In this document: positions 19,647-28,477 of the stretch, piece after piece | Layout: each line of letters opens with the position of its first letter | Position numbering within the stretch: position 1 is the stretch's first letter | Assembly (NCBI GenBank): GCA_011620315.1 | Contig: WOZO01000024.1 | Span: 1 to 34,069 of the forward strand | From: Sideroxydans sp. | Lineage (GTDB): Bacteria; Pseudomonadota; Gammaproteobacteria; Burkholderiales; Gallionellaceae | DNA length: 34,069 nt | Direction: 5' to 3' | The notes under the pieces: model-generated | Seen by the model: only the letters and a program-made list of their open reading frames with translations | Databases searched by the model: none | What the model was told of the DNA's origin: nothing | Position numbers and translations under genes: made by a program

Positions 19647-21163
19647 ATTTCCCCCGCGCCGAAAGCGCCGACATCGGCCTGCTGCTGGAAGGCACCTTCC
19701 CCTATGTTTCGGGCGGGGTGTCGAGCTGGGTCAACCAGATCATTCGCGGCTTCCCGCATTACAAGTTCGCGCTGGTATTCATCGGCAGCCAGCCCGAGGA
19801 TTACGGCGACATCAAATATGCGCTGCCGGACAACGTGGTGCATCTGGAAGTCCATTACCTGAACAGCAAGCAGGAAATGCCAGCGGTGCTGCCGATCAAG
19901 GGCGATGCCAAGGTTTTCGCCAACGTGCGCCGCATGCATGAATGCTTCCGTTTCCCCGCCACGCACAAGGACGGTCTGGAGACCTTCCGCAAACTCATTC
20001 CCGAGATGCGCGCAGGCGGCGGGGCGGGGCTGGATACTTTTTTGTACAGCGAGGAATCCTGGGCGTTCGTCAAAGAAAAATACCAGCAGCATTGCAGCGA
20101 CCCTTCCTTCGTCGATTACTTCTGGACCGTGCGTTCCATGCATACTCCGGTGTGGATGCTGGCCGAAATCGCGCGCAACTTCATCCCGGTGCGCGCGTTC
20201 CACACCGTTTCCACGGGTTACGCCGGTCTGCTCGGTGCCTTGCTCAAGGAACGCACCGGTTGTCCGCTGATCCTGTCCGAGCACGGTATCTACACCAAGG
20301 AACGCAAGATCGATCTGTTCCAGGCGCAGTGGGTGCGCGACAACCGCAACGTGTTCCAGCGCGACCCGACCGAGATCAGCTATTTCCGCCAGCTGTGGAT
20401 ACGCTTCTTCCAGACGCTGGGCACGCGCTGCTACGACAGTGCGGACCGCATCGTGGCGCTGTTCGAGGCCAACCGTTTGCGCCAGGTGGAAGACGGTGCC
20501 GTGGCCGAGCGCACCTGCAACATCCCCAACGGCGTCAACGTGCCGCGCTTCGCCGCCTTGCGCGCGCTGCGTCCCGCTTCGCCGCCGCCCGTGCTGTGCC
20601 TGATCGGGCGCGTGGTGCCGATCAAGGACATCAAGACCTACATCCGCGCCATGCGCACCATCGTCAACCGCATGCCGCAAGCGGAAGGCTGGATCGCCGG
20701 GCCGGAAGACGAGGATCCGGATTACGTCGCCGAATGCCGCGATCTGGTCGACGGTCTGGGGCTGAACGACAACGTGAAATTCCTCGGCTTCCAGCAGATG
20801 ACGGAGTTGCTGCCCAAGGTCGGGCTGGGCGTGCTCAGCTCGATCAGCGAAGGTTTGCCGCTGGTGCTGCTGGAAGGATTCGCCGCCGGCGTGCCCGCTG
20901 TCAGTACCGACGTCGGCTCCTGCCACCAGTTGATCTACGGACTGGACGAGGCGGATCGGGCGCTGGGCGCGGCCGGGCGCATCGTCGGCATCGCCGATCC
21001 GCAGGCGCTGGCGGAAGCCGCGCTGGAACTGCTGGGCGACGAAGCCGCCTGGCGTGCCGCCAGCGAAGCGGGTATCAAGCGCGTCGAGACTTATTACACG
21101 CAGGAACGCATGTTCGACAGCTATCGCGCAATCTATGACGAGGCCTTGTCATGGCGGGCATAG
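19643..21163 (+). CDS. pelF: Pel glycosyltransferase PelF (GT4 family)
   Basis: PelF is the cytosolic GT-B fold, GT4-family transferase that polymerises Pel from UDP-activated N-acetylhexosamine. The product is 506 residues (507 in P. aeruginosa). Visible features are the N-terminal GGVSSWV loop (24-30), HGIY (214-217), the nucleotide-sugar domain beginning GRVVPIKDIKTYI (322-334) and the EX7E pair E403/E411 in SEGLPLVLLEGFAAGVP. There is no signal peptide or membrane helix, as expected. It starts at an ATGA overlap with pelE, and its last 13 bases overlap pelG. The adjacent epimerase gene could provide its UDP-GalNAc. Confidence 0.96.
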   Translation: MNFPRAESADIGLLLEGTFPYVSGGVSSWVNQIIRGFPHYKFALVFIGSQPEDYGDIKYALPDNVVHLEVHYLNSKQEMPAVLPIKGDAKVFANVRRMHECFRFPATHKDGLETFRKLIPEMRAGGGAGLDTFLYSEESWAFVKEKYQQHCSDPSFVDYFWTVRSMHTPVWMLAEIARNFIPVRAFHTVSTGYAGLLGALLKERTGCPLILSEHGIYTKERKIDLFQAQWVRDNRNVFQRDPTEISYFRQLWIRFFQTLGTRCYDSADRIVALFEANRLRQVEDGAVAERTCNIPNGVNVPRFAALRALRPASPPPVLCLIGRVVPIKDIKTYIRAMRTIVNRMPQAEGWIAGPEDEDPDYVAECRDLVDGLGLNDNVKFLGFQQMTELLPKVGLGVLSSISEGLPLVLLEGFAAGVPAVSTDVGSCHQLIYGLDEADRALGAAGRIVGIADPQALAEAALELLGDEAAWRAASEAGIKRVETYYTQERMFDSYRAIYDEALSWRA

Positions 21164-22524
21164 GTTTCGAGCTGCGCAAATTACTGGAGAAAGACAGCTA
21201 CTTCGGCCTGTTCCAGGCGTATGCCTACGCGGGCATCATCAGCTCGGGGCCGTGGGTGCTGTCCATCATCGGCATCCTGTTCGTCGGTTTTCTCAGTCTG
21301 GGCGTGGTGTATCCGCAGGCGGCCATTGTGCAGTTCCAGGTGTCGGTGACCTATCTCATCATGAGTTCGCTGATCCTCACCGGCTTCATTCAGCTCGGCT
21401 TCACCCGCTTCATCGCCGACAGTCTGTTCAATAAACAAGACAAGCTGGTGTTGCCGAATTTCGCCAGCGTGCTGCTGGTGGTGACCGGCATCAGCGGACT
21501 GGCCGGCATGCTGGCGATCTATCTGTTCTTCCACGGCATGAGCGTGACCTACCGCATGCTGATGCTGTCCGGCTTCGTCATTCTGAGCGCGATCTGGGTG
21601 GCGACGATCTTTCTGTCCGGCATGAAGCAATACAAACAGATCGTGCTCATGTTCGCCGTCGGCTATACGGTCACCGTGCTCGGCGCATTGCTGCTGCGCA
21701 CGGAAGGTATGGAAGGCTTGCTGCTCGGTTTCGTGGTCGGGCATCTGGTGCTGCTGATGGGGATGGTGGCGCTGATCCTGCGCGTTTTTCCGCTGATCGA
21801 CCAGACCTTTTCTTTCGACTTTATGCGCCCCGGCGCGATGTACAGCAGCCTGATCTGGTCGGGATTCCTGTACAACTTCGCCGTGTGGGCCGACAAACTG
21901 ATCTTCTGGTTCTATCCGGATACCAGTCAGGCCATCGTCGGACCGCTGCGCGCCTCGCTGATCTACGACTTTCCGATCTTTCTCGCCTATCTGGCGATCA
22001 TTCCCGGTATGGCGGTGTTTCTGGTGCGTATCGAGACCGACTTCGTCGAGTATTACGACAAATTCTACGAGGCCGTGCGCGAAGGCGGTTCGCTCGACCA
22101 CATCATGAACATGCGCGACAACATGCTGTTCACCGTGCGCCAGGGGCTGTTCGAGATCGTCAAGATCCAGGCCATCGCAGTGCTGCTCGTGTTTGTGTTG
22201 GGCGAAAAGCTGCTCACATGGCTGGGCATTTCCACCCTGTATTTGCCGCTGCTGTATGTGGACGTGGTGGCGGCGGGTTTGCAGGTGGTGTTGCTCGGCG
22301 TGCTGAATATCTTCTTTTATCTCGACAAGCGCCGCATCGTGGTATTCCTGTGCACGATATTCCTTATTTCGAATATCGCCCTGACCTCGCTCAGTCTCTA
22401 TCTGGGGGCGAGCTTTTATGGCTACGGCTTTGCCTTGTCGCTGTTGATCACCGTGCTGGCAGGCATGCATCTGCTCTCGCGCAAGCTCGAATTGCTGGAG
22501 TACGAAACCTTTATGTTGCAGTAA
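21151..22524 (+). CDS. pelG: Pel inner-membrane transporter PelG (Wzx-like)
   Basis: PelG is a polytopic inner-membrane protein of the MOP/Wzx-like group that moves the growing Pel chain across the membrane in complex with PelD and PelE. The 457-residue product (456 in P. aeruginosa) is almost entirely hydrophobic, with about twelve predicted helices. It opens with the conserved GIGFELRKLLEKDSYFGLFQ and contains FWFYPDTSQ and YYDKFYEAVREGGSL. The ATG at 21151 overlaps the pelF 3' end by 13 bases. It is the last pel gene. No convincing hairpin-plus-T-tract terminator follows; only weak inverted repeats (GAAAAC/GTTTTC at 22562-22577) were seen. Confidence 0.96.
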   Translation: MAGIGFELRKLLEKDSYFGLFQAYAYAGIISSGPWVLSIIGILFVGFLSLGVVYPQAAIVQFQVSVTYLIMSSLILTGFIQLGFTRFIADSLFNKQDKLVLPNFASVLLVVTGISGLAGMLAIYLFFHGMSVTYRMLMLSGFVILSAIWVATIFLSGMKQYKQIVLMFAVGYTVTVLGALLLRTEGMEGLLLGFVVGHLVLLMGMVALILRVFPLIDQTFSFDFMRPGAMYSSLIWSGFLYNFAVWADKLIFWFYPDTSQAIVGPLRASLIYDFPIFLAYLAIIPGMAVFLVRIETDFVEYYDKFYEAVREGGSLDHIMNMRDNMLFTVRQGLFEIVKIQAIAVLLVFVLGEKLLTWLGISTLYLPLLYVDVVAAGLQVVLLGVLNIFFYLDKRRIVVFLCTIFLISNIALTSLSLYLGASFYGYGFALSLLITVLAGMHLLSRKLELLEYETFMLQ

Positions 22525-22572
22525 GGGTATTCGCCAGCTTGCTCATCCCGCCAAATCGGGCGAAAACTCGCG

Positions 22573-22601
22573 TTTTCCGGCATCGGGGCACAGGGTATAA
22601 T
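22573..22601 (+). promoter_or_regulatory. Candidate sigma-70 promoter of fmdB-DUF502-aspS
   Basis: A perfect -10 box TATAAT at 22596-22601 lies 31 bp before the fmdB ATG. The -35 region 17 bp upstream (TTTTCC, 22573-22578) is poor. Transcription would start near 22608. Confidence 0.5.
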
Positions 22602-22631
22602 GCGCGCCTTTCGAAATTGCAGGAGAAAACC

Positions 22632-22874
22632 ATGCCTATCTACGACTATCGTTGCAGCAGTTGCGGAGTGCAGAAGGATGTGATGCAAAAGTTCAGCGAT
22701 CCGGTGCTGATCACTTGCCCCGCGTGCGGCCGGGAGACTTTTGCCAAACAGCTGACCGCCGCGGGCTTTCAGCTCAAAGGCAACGGCTATTACGTGACCG
22801 ATTTCAAGAACAAGCAACCGGCGGCGTGCGAACCGGCGGCTTGTTCATCCTGTCCGGCCGCGGGTGCCCACTAA
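22632..22874 (+). CDS. FmdB-type small zinc-ribbon protein
   Basis: An 80-residue protein with the FmdB/CxxC putative regulatory zinc-ribbon domain. It begins MPIYDYRCSSCG and has a second CPAC pair (about residues 35-38), giving two CxxC knuckles that would bind one zinc. The C-terminal tail is Ala/Cys-rich (ACEPAACSSCP) as in many relatives. The family was first described near formamidase genes, but its molecular role is not known. The start is supported by AGGAG at 22621-22625. The gene runs directly into the DUF502 gene and aspS, an arrangement I recall as common in betaproteobacteria. Confidence 0.9.
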   Translation: MPIYDYRCSSCGVQKDVMQKFSDPVLITCPACGRETFAKQLTAAGFQLKGNGYYVTDFKNKQPAACEPAACSSCPAAGAH

Positions 22875-23492
22875 GTGAAAAAATACCTGCTGACCGGTCT
22901 GCTGGTTCTGGTGCCGCTGGTGATCACCCTGTGGGTGCTCAGCTTCGTCATCGGCATTCTGGATCAGTCGCTGCTGCTGCTGCCGACGGCTTGGCATCCG
23001 GACCACTGGCTCGGCATCCATATTCCCGGGCTGGGAGTGATTCTGACTTTTGGCACCGTGCTGCTGACCGGTTTGCTGGTGCGCAATGTGTTCGGCCAGC
23101 AACTGCTGGAATACTGGGACGGATTGCTGCGCCGCATCCCGTTCGTGAACGCGATCTACAACAGCGTCAAGCAGGTCAGTGACACCTTGCTCTCCGGCAG
23201 CGGGAATTCCTTCCGCAAAGTGTTGCTGGTGCGTTACCCGCATGCACAGGCTTGGTCGCTGGCGTTTCAGACCAACATGCCGGGCGAGGTGAAACGGAAG
23301 TTGCATGGTGATGAATACGTGGGCGTATTCGTGCCGACCACGCCCAGCCCGGTCAACGGTTTTTATTTCTATGTAAAGAAGTCCGAGACTATCGAGCTCG
23401 ACATCAGCGTGGATGCGGCTTTCAAGGCCATCGTTTCCATGGGCGTGGTCACCACACCTGAGAACGCTGCCCAGCTTGCCGCTTCCAATTAA
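22875..23492 (+). CDS. DUF502 family membrane protein
   Basis: A 205-residue protein of the DUF502 family, whose function is unknown. It has two N-terminal membrane helices (about 4-30 and 53-72), a conserved [20 protein letters not shown] segment following the second helix, and a soluble C-terminal domain with [17 protein letters not shown]. The start is a GTG immediately after the fmdB stop codon, so translation is probably coupled. It lies 35 bases upstream of aspS. I can assign only a membrane location with a cytosolic or periplasmic tail, not a role. Confidence 0.9.
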   Translation: MKKYLLTGLLVLVPLVITLWVLSFVIGILDQSLLLLPTAWHPDHWLGIHIPGLGVILTFGTVLLTGLLVRNVFGQQLLEYWDGLLRRIPFVNAIYNSVKQVSDTLLSGSGNSFRKVLLVRYPHAQAWSLAFQTNMPGEVKRKLHGDEYVGVFVPTTPSPVNGFYFYVKKSETIELDISVDAAFKAIVSMGVVTTPENAAQLAASN

Positions 23493-23527
23493 GTCCTTTC
23501 AGCACCTTTCCTATCTGTATTCCTATC

Positions 23528-25327
23528 ATGCGAACTCATTACTGCGGACAACTCAACGTCAATCAACTCGGCCAGACCGTCACCCTGTGCGGCTGGGCCC
23601 ATCGCCGCCGCGACCACGGCGGCGTGATCTTCATCGACCTGCGCGACCGCGAAGGCATCGCGCAGGTGGTGTGCGACCCGGACCGTGCCGACATGTTCGC
23701 CATCGCCGAATCCGTGCGCAACGAATTCGTGCTCAAGATCACCGGCCGCGTGCGCCGCCGTCCCGAAGGCACCGAGAACAAGAACATGCACAGCGGCGAG
23801 ATCGAGATCCTCTGCCATGAGATCGAAGTGCTGAACGCTTCCATCACGCCGCCGTTCCAGCTCGACGACGAGAATCTGTCCGAGAACGTGCGCCTGACCC
23901 ATCGCGTGGTCGACCTGCGCCGTCCGCAGATGCAGAAGAACATGATGCTGCGCTACAAGACCGCGCGCGCGTTCCGCCGCTTCCTCGACGACCACGGCTT
24001 CATCGACATCGAAACGCCGATGCTCACCAAGTCCACACCGGAAGGTGCGCGCGACTATCTGGTGCCGTCGCGCGTGCATGCCGGCGATTTCTTCGCGTTG
24101 CCGCAGTCGCCGCAACTGTTCAAGCAGATGCTGATGGTGGCCGGCTTTGACCGCTACTATCAGATCACCAAGTGCTTCCGCGACGAAGACCTGCGCGCCG
24201 ACCGCCAGCCCGAATTCACCCAGGTCGATATTGAGACTTCGTTCATGAGCGAAGAGCAGATCATGAACCTGACCGAAGAGATGATCCGCGTCGTGTTCAA
24301 GGAAGCGCTCAACGTCAATCTGCCCAACCCGTTCCCGCGCATCGGCTACGCCGAAGCGATGGCGCGTTTCGGTTCCGACAAGCCGGACATGCGCGTGACG
24401 CTGGAGATCACCGAAGTCACCGACGCGGTGAAGGATGTCGCGTTCAAGGTATTCAGCGGCGTGGCGAATTCCGGCGGCCGCGTGGGCGCGCTGCGCGTAC
24501 CGAACGGTGGCGCATTCACGCGCGGCGAGATCGACGACTACACCAAGTTCGTGGGCATCTACGGTGCCAAGGGGCTGGCTTACATCAAGGTTAACGACGT
24601 CACCCAGCTGAACGAGACCGGCCTGCAGTCCCCCATCGTCAAGAACCTGCACCAAGCGGCGCTGAAGACCATCATCGAACGCACCGGCGCGCAGAACGGC
24701 GACATCATCTTCTTCGGCGCGGACAAGACCAAGATCGTCAACGATGCGCTGGGCGCATTGCGCGGCAAGATCGGTCACGAGAAGGGCTACACCAACGGCA
24801 AGGCGTGGGAGCCGATCTGGGTGGTGGACTTCCCCATGTTCGAATACGACGAAGAAGCCGGTCGCTGGAACGCCTGCCACCATCCGTTCACTTCGCCCAA
24901 GGATGAGCATCTGCAATTCCTCGAAACCGATCCCGGCAAGTGCTTGGCCAAGGCCTACGACCTGGCATTGAACGGCTGGGAGATCGGCGGCGGCTCGGTG
25001 CGTATCCACAAGGAAGAAGTGCAAAGCAAAGTATTCCGCGCGCTCAACATCGGCGCGGAAGAAGCGCAGCTCAAGTTCGGCTTCCTGCTCGACGCGCTGC
25101 AATACGGCGCGCCGCCGCATGGCGGTCTGGCCTTCGGCCTGGACCGCATCGTCACCATGATGACCGGTGCAGAATCCATCCGCGACGTGATCGCCTTCCC
25201 CAAGACGCAGCGCGCCCAGTGTCTGCTGACAAAAGCACCGTCTGCCGTGGACGAAAAGCAGTTGCGCGAACTGCACATCCGTCTGCGCCAGCAAGTGCAG
25301 ACTACTGTGGAAGTCAGCAAGGAATAA
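23528..25327 (+). CDS. aspS: Aspartyl-tRNA synthetase, probably non-discriminating (Asp/Asn)
   Basis: Charges tRNA(Asp) with aspartate. The 599-residue class II enzyme has the N-terminal OB-fold anticodon domain, motif 2 [16 protein letters not shown], the bacterial GAD insertion and motif 3 [10 protein letters not shown]. In the anticodon domain His30 (RRRDHGG) and Gly81 (RPEGTEN) match the residues I recall as marking the non-discriminating AspRS of Pseudomonas; E. coli has Leu at the first position. The enzyme may therefore also make Asp-tRNA(Asn) for GatCAB amidation, which predicts gatCAB elsewhere and perhaps no asnS. The start is the ATG at 23528. Confidence 0.97.
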   Translation: MRTHYCGQLNVNQLGQTVTLCGWAHRRRDHGGVIFIDLRDREGIAQVVCDPDRADMFAIAESVRNEFVLKITGRVRRRPEGTENKNMHSGEIEILCHEIEVLNASITPPFQLDDENLSENVRLTHRVVDLRRPQMQKNMMLRYKTARAFRRFLDDHGFIDIETPMLTKSTPEGARDYLVPSRVHAGDFFALPQSPQLFKQMLMVAGFDRYYQITKCFRDEDLRADRQPEFTQVDIETSFMSEEQIMNLTEEMIRVVFKEALNVNLPNPFPRIGYAEAMARFGSDKPDMRVTLEITEVTDAVKDVAFKVFSGVANSGGRVGALRVPNGGAFTRGEIDDYTKFVGIYGAKGLAYIKVNDVTQLNETGLQSPIVKNLHQAALKTIIERTGAQNGDIIFFGADKTKIVNDALGALRGKIGHEKGYTNGKAWEPIWVVDFPMFEYDEEAGRWNACHHPFTSPKDEHLQFLETDPGKCLAKAYDLALNGWEIGGGSVRIHKEEVQSKVFRALNIGAEEAQLKFGFLLDALQYGAPPHGGLAFGLDRIVTMMTGAESIRDVIAFPKTQRAQCLLTKAPSAVDEKQLRELHIRLRQQVQTTVEVSKE

Positions 25328-25330
25328 GTG

Positions 25331-25693
25331 ATGCGCCGCACCGTACAGTGGCTGTTACTGTCCGGTCTGCTGCTGTGCCTGCCATTCGCGCAGGCACGCG
25401 ACCAGCAAGTTCATCCGCTCGCAACCGTCTCCGTCGTGCAACTGCCGCCGGAGGCGCGCGACACGCTGCAACTCATTCAGCGCGGCGGCCCGTTCCCCTA
25501 TGCGCGTGACGGCATCACTTTCAAGAATCGCGAACGCATCCTGCCGCCGCAACAGATCGGTTATTACCGCGAATACACTGTGAGGACGCCGGGCGTCAGC
25601 CATCGCGGTGCGCGCCGCATCGTGTGCGGTGTGGTGCCAGAGTGCTATTACAGTGCCGACCATTACCGCAGTTTCCAACGCATCAAGGAGTGA
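25331..25693 (+). CDS. Secreted guanyl-specific ribonuclease, RNase N1/T1/Sa family
   Basis: A 120-residue protein with a Sec signal peptide (about 1-22, ending FAQA) and a microbial N1/T1-type ribonuclease domain resembling Streptomyces RNase Sa. The triad is readable: E81 in YYREYTVRTPG, R96 in RGARRIV and H111 in SADHYRSF, with nearly the same spacing as in RNase Sa. Cys99 and Cys105 could form a disulfide. The ATG at 25331 was chosen; the overlapping GTG at 25328 would add one residue. It lies three bases after aspS and two bases before a barstar-like inhibitor gene, so it is very probably an export-targeted RNase with its cytosolic antidote. Whether it attacks rivals or scavenges RNA is unknown. 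Confidence 0.9.
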   Translation: MRRTVQWLLLSGLLLCLPFAQARDQQVHPLATVSVVQLPPEARDTLQLIQRGGPFPYARDGITFKNRERILPPQQIGYYREYTVRTPGVSHRGARRIVCGVVPECYYSADHYRSFQRIKE

Positions 25694-25695
25694 GC

Positions 25696-26097
25696 ATGAG
25701 CGACTTGTGTGAACGTCTGCAGGATCTGTGTGAGGCCGGTGTGTACCGCCTGAGTTGCCCGCTCGAAGTGTTGCGCGGCAACGTGGCGCTGTCCGAATTG
25801 CGCAGCTTCGAGATCGATCTGGGCAATGTGCACAGCAAGGGCGAATTCCTCGCCAGCGTCGCGCATGCCATACAAGCGCCGGACTGGTTCGGCCACAACT
25901 TCGACGCGCTGGCCGATGCCCTGTGCGATCTGTCCTGGCTGGGAGATGGCGACAAAGGCTATGTGCTGTTGCTGTTGAACAGCGACGACACGCTGGGCCT
26001 GACGACGGCGGATCACACCATCGTCACCGACATCTTCAACGATGCGGTGAGCTGCTGGAAATCTGCAGGCAAACCATTCTGGGTATTCCTTGCGTGA
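25696..26097 (+). CDS. Barstar-family ribonuclease inhibitor
   Basis: A 133-residue acidic protein with a barstar-like fold signature: FEIDLGNVHSKGEFLASVA, then DWFGHNFDALADALCDL (about 63-79), in which D70 aligns with the barnase-contacting Asp39 of barstar. It has no signal peptide, so it should stay in the cytosol and block RNase that has not been exported. The ATG at 25696 has an AAGGAG site at 25685-25690 inside the RNase 3' end. It starts two bases after the RNase stop, and its stop overlaps the GTG of nudB. It carries about 28 residues before the barstar-like core, longer than barstar itself. Confidence 0.9.
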   Translation: MSDLCERLQDLCEAGVYRLSCPLEVLRGNVALSELRSFEIDLGNVHSKGEFLASVAHAIQAPDWFGHNFDALADALCDLSWLGDGDKGYVLLLLNSDDTLGLTTADHTIVTDIFNDAVSCWKSAGKPFWVFLA

Positions 26098-26546
26098 CGC
26101 AGCGAACCAAGCAACCCGTCTCCGTCCTCGTTGTCATCTACACCGCGGCACTCCACGTCCTGCTGCTGGAACGCGCCGACCATCCCGGCTATTGGCAATC
26201 GGTCACCGGCAGTCGCGACGGCGAGGAATCATTGCCTGAGACCGCGCTGCGCGAAGTGAGAGAAGAGACGGGCATCGACGCCGCCTGCTTCCAATTGACC
26301 GACTGGCAACAACAGAACGAATACGAGATCTACCCGCACTGGCGTCATCGCTATCCGCCAGGCGTCACGCGCAACACCGAACATGTGTTCGGCCTGCAAC
26401 TTCCGCACCCCGTACCGGTCACACTCTCGCCGCGCGAACACTTGGACTTGCAGTGGTTGTCCTGGCGGAAAGCGGCGGATAAAGTGTTCTCGCCGAGCAA
26501 CCGCGCGGCGATATTGCAATTACCAGAGAAAGTGCAGCATGGCTGA
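26094..26546 (+). CDS. nudB: Dihydroneopterin triphosphate diphosphatase NudB (Nudix)
   Basis: A 150-residue Nudix hydrolase matching NudB, which removes pyrophosphate from dihydroneopterin triphosphate in folate synthesis and also acts on dATP. The Nudix box is complete: G39-x5-E45-x7-R53-E-V-x-E57-E58-x-G60-I. The text [20 protein letters not shown] and the [11 protein letters not shown] segment are typical of NudB. The start is a GTG at 26094 overlapping the inhibitor stop (GTGA); it gives exactly the length of E. coli NudB. It overlaps nadA by 8 bases. Confidence 0.92.
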   Translation: MTQRTKQPVSVLVVIYTAALHVLLLERADHPGYWQSVTGSRDGEESLPETALREVREETGIDAACFQLTDWQQQNEYEIYPHWRHRYPPGVTRNTEHVFGLQLPHPVPVTLSPREHLDLQWLSWRKAADKVFSPSNRAAILQLPEKVQHG

Positions 26547-27636
26547 ACAGCAGATATCCATCGCCTACGAACACCCCGACCAAACGCAGAGCGGTTGCAG
26601 CACCGCGCACGCCTGGGCGAAGAAGCCGCGCGAACCCAATCCGGAAGAAAAAGCCGAACTGATCACCCGCATCAAGCACCTGTTGAAAGAACAGGATGCG
26701 GTGCTGGTCGCGCACTACTACGTGCATCCCGACCTGCAAGACCTGGCCGAGGCAACCGGCGGCATCGTATCCGACTCACTCGACATGGCCAACTTCGGCC
26801 ACCAGCATCCGGCCAAGACCATCGTGGTGGCGGGCGTGCGCTTCATGGGCGAAACGGCGAAGATCCTCAATCCCGAAAAACGCGTGCTGATGCCGGACCT
26901 CGACGCGGAATGTTCGCTCGACCTCGGCTGCCCGGCGGACGAATTCGCCGCCTTCTGCGACGCGCATCCCGACCGCGTGGTGGTGGTGTATGCCAATACC
27001 AGCGCCGCCGTGAAAGCGCGTGCCGACTGGATGGTGACCAGCTCCATCGCGCTGCCGGTGGTGAAGCATCTGCATGAGCAGGGCAAGAAGATCCTGTGGG
27101 CACCGGACCGCCACCTCGGCGGCTATGTGCAGGAACAGACCGGTGCCGACATGCTGCTGTGGCAAGGCTCGTGCATCGTGCACGACGAATACAAGGCCCG
27201 CGAGTTGCAGGAACTGAAAGCGCAGCATCCCGGCGCGCTGGTGCTGGTGCATCCCGAATCGCCGCGCGCCGTGGTGCAGCAGGCAGACGTGGTCGGCTCC
27301 ACCACCCAGCTCATCAAGGCCGCGCAGAATTCAACGGCGCAAGAATTCATCGTCGCCACCGACAACGGCATCCTGCACAAGATGCGTACCCTGTGCCCCG
27401 ACAAGACCTTCCTCGAAGCCCCCACTGTCGGCCACGGCGCCACCTGCACCAGTTGCAGCCACTGCCCGTGGATGGCGATGAACGGCCTGATCAATCTGGC
27501 CGAAGTGCTGGAAAAAGGCCACAACGAGATCCACGTCGACCCTGCCATCATCCCGCGCGCGGTGCAGCCCATCAAACGCATGCTGGATTTTGCGAAGCAG
27601 ATCGATCTGCCGACGAAGGGGATTGGGAACGCCTGA
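26539..27636 (+). CDS. nadA: Quinolinate synthase NadA
   Basis: NadA condenses iminoaspartate with dihydroxyacetone phosphate to quinolinate, an early step of NAD synthesis, using an oxygen-sensitive [4Fe-4S] cluster. The 365-residue protein carries [18 protein letters not shown], cluster cysteines C125 and C212 (87 residues apart, as in E. coli) and the C-terminal C303xxC306xxC309 motif in [13 protein letters not shown]. The ATG at 26539 ([10 protein letters not shown]) lies within the nudB 3' end, so translation is likely coupled. nadB and nadC are not nearby. Confidence 0.97.
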   Translation: MAEQQISIAYEHPDQTQSGCSTAHAWAKKPREPNPEEKAELITRIKHLLKEQDAVLVAHYYVHPDLQDLAEATGGIVSDSLDMANFGHQHPAKTIVVAGVRFMGETAKILNPEKRVLMPDLDAECSLDLGCPADEFAAFCDAHPDRVVVVYANTSAAVKARADWMVTSSIALPVVKHLHEQGKKILWAPDRHLGGYVQEQTGADMLLWQGSCIVHDEYKARELQELKAQHPGALVLVHPESPRAVVQQADVVGSTTQLIKAAQNSTAQEFIVATDNGILHKMRTLCPDKTFLEAPTVGHGATCTSCSHCPWMAMNGLINLAEVLEKGHNEIHVDPAIIPRAVQPIKRMLDFAKQIDLPTKGIGNA

Positions 27637-27742
27637 TGGTGGGCTTCCGTCATCGGCCAGAAGAAGTCTCCAAACCCCAATAGTCATATAACCTGAACAA
27701 CCTCCGCGCAACCCGTCTGTCTGATTGGGTAGAATGCCCGCC

Positions 27743-28477
27743 ATGCCCCATCTCAAGGTCGCCACCTACAACATCCACAAAGGTTTCTCGCTGTTCAACC
27801 GGCGGGTGGTGCTGCATGACTTGCGCGAACAGTTGCGCGCGCTGAATGCGGATATCGTGTTTTTGCAGGAGGTGCAGGGCGAGCATACGCACCATGCGCT
27901 GCGGCACGGGACTTATCCGGCGGGGCCGCAGCATGAATTTCTGGCGGATGAGTTCTGGGCGCATCAGGCTTACGGCATGAACGCGGTGTATGAGCGGGGG
28001 CATCATGGCAATGCCATCCTGAGCCGTTTCCCTATCGTGCAGACGAGCAATCGCGATGTCTCGGCGCACCGCTTCGAGCAGCGCGGTCTGCTGCATTGCG
28101 AGATCGATGTGAAAGGGCAGCATGTGCATTGTTTCTGCGCCCACTTCGGTTTGTTCGCGCGCGGCAGGCGGCAACAGATGCAGGCGCTGATCGAGCATGC
28201 GCAGCGGGATGTGCCGACAGATGCCGCGCTGCTCATCGCGGGGGATTTCAACGACTGGCGCAATGAGCTCACGCGGGGGTTGAGCGAAAGCCTGGGAGTA
28301 CAGGATGTGTTCCACCTCAGTCGCGGATTCCCTGCGCGCAGCTTCCCGGCGGCATTCCCGCTGTTCTGGCTGGATCGTATCTATGCGCGCGGTTTCGATG
28401 TGGTGGGGTGCGATGTCCACGGCGGTCGGCGCAAGTCCGACCACGCGGCACTGACTGCCGATCTGAAAAGAAGATGA
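27743..28477 (+). CDS. Endonuclease/exonuclease/phosphatase family protein, YbhP-like
   Basis: A 244-residue EEP-fold (DNase I-like) metal-dependent hydrolase. The fold motifs are visible: TYNIHKG (N10), LQEVQ (E43), HHGNAILSRF, AGDFNDWRNE and the terminal SDHAALTADL. It lies directly before clsB with an ATGA overlap, the same arrangement as ybhP-clsB in E. coli, which suggests a role linked to phospholipid metabolism; this is inferred from context. ATG codons at 27734 and 27743 are both possible; 27743 gives MPHLKVATYN, the usual opening. The 106 bp after nadA hold no clear terminator. Confidence 0.88.
   Translation: MPHLKVATYNIHKGFSLFNRRVVLHDLREQLRALNADIVFLQEVQGEHTHHALRHGTYPAGPQHEFLADEFWAHQAYGMNAVYERGHHGNAILSRFPIVQTSNRDVSAHRFEQRGLLHCEIDVKGQHVHCFCAHFGLFARGRRQQMQALIEHAQRDVPTDAALLIAGDFNDWRNELTRGLSESLGVQDVFHLSRGFPARSFPAAFPLFWLDRIYARGFDVVGCDVHGGRRKSDHAALTADLKRR

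Noticed and set aside
22562-22577. GAAAAC/GTTTTC inverted repeat as pel operon terminator
   Set aside because: The stem is only 6 bp, AT-rich and has no T-tract after it, so it cannot be called an intrinsic terminator.
23489-25294. 601-codon minus-strand open frame opposite aspS
   Set aside because: Shadow of aspS. The plus strand carries all class II synthetase motifs.
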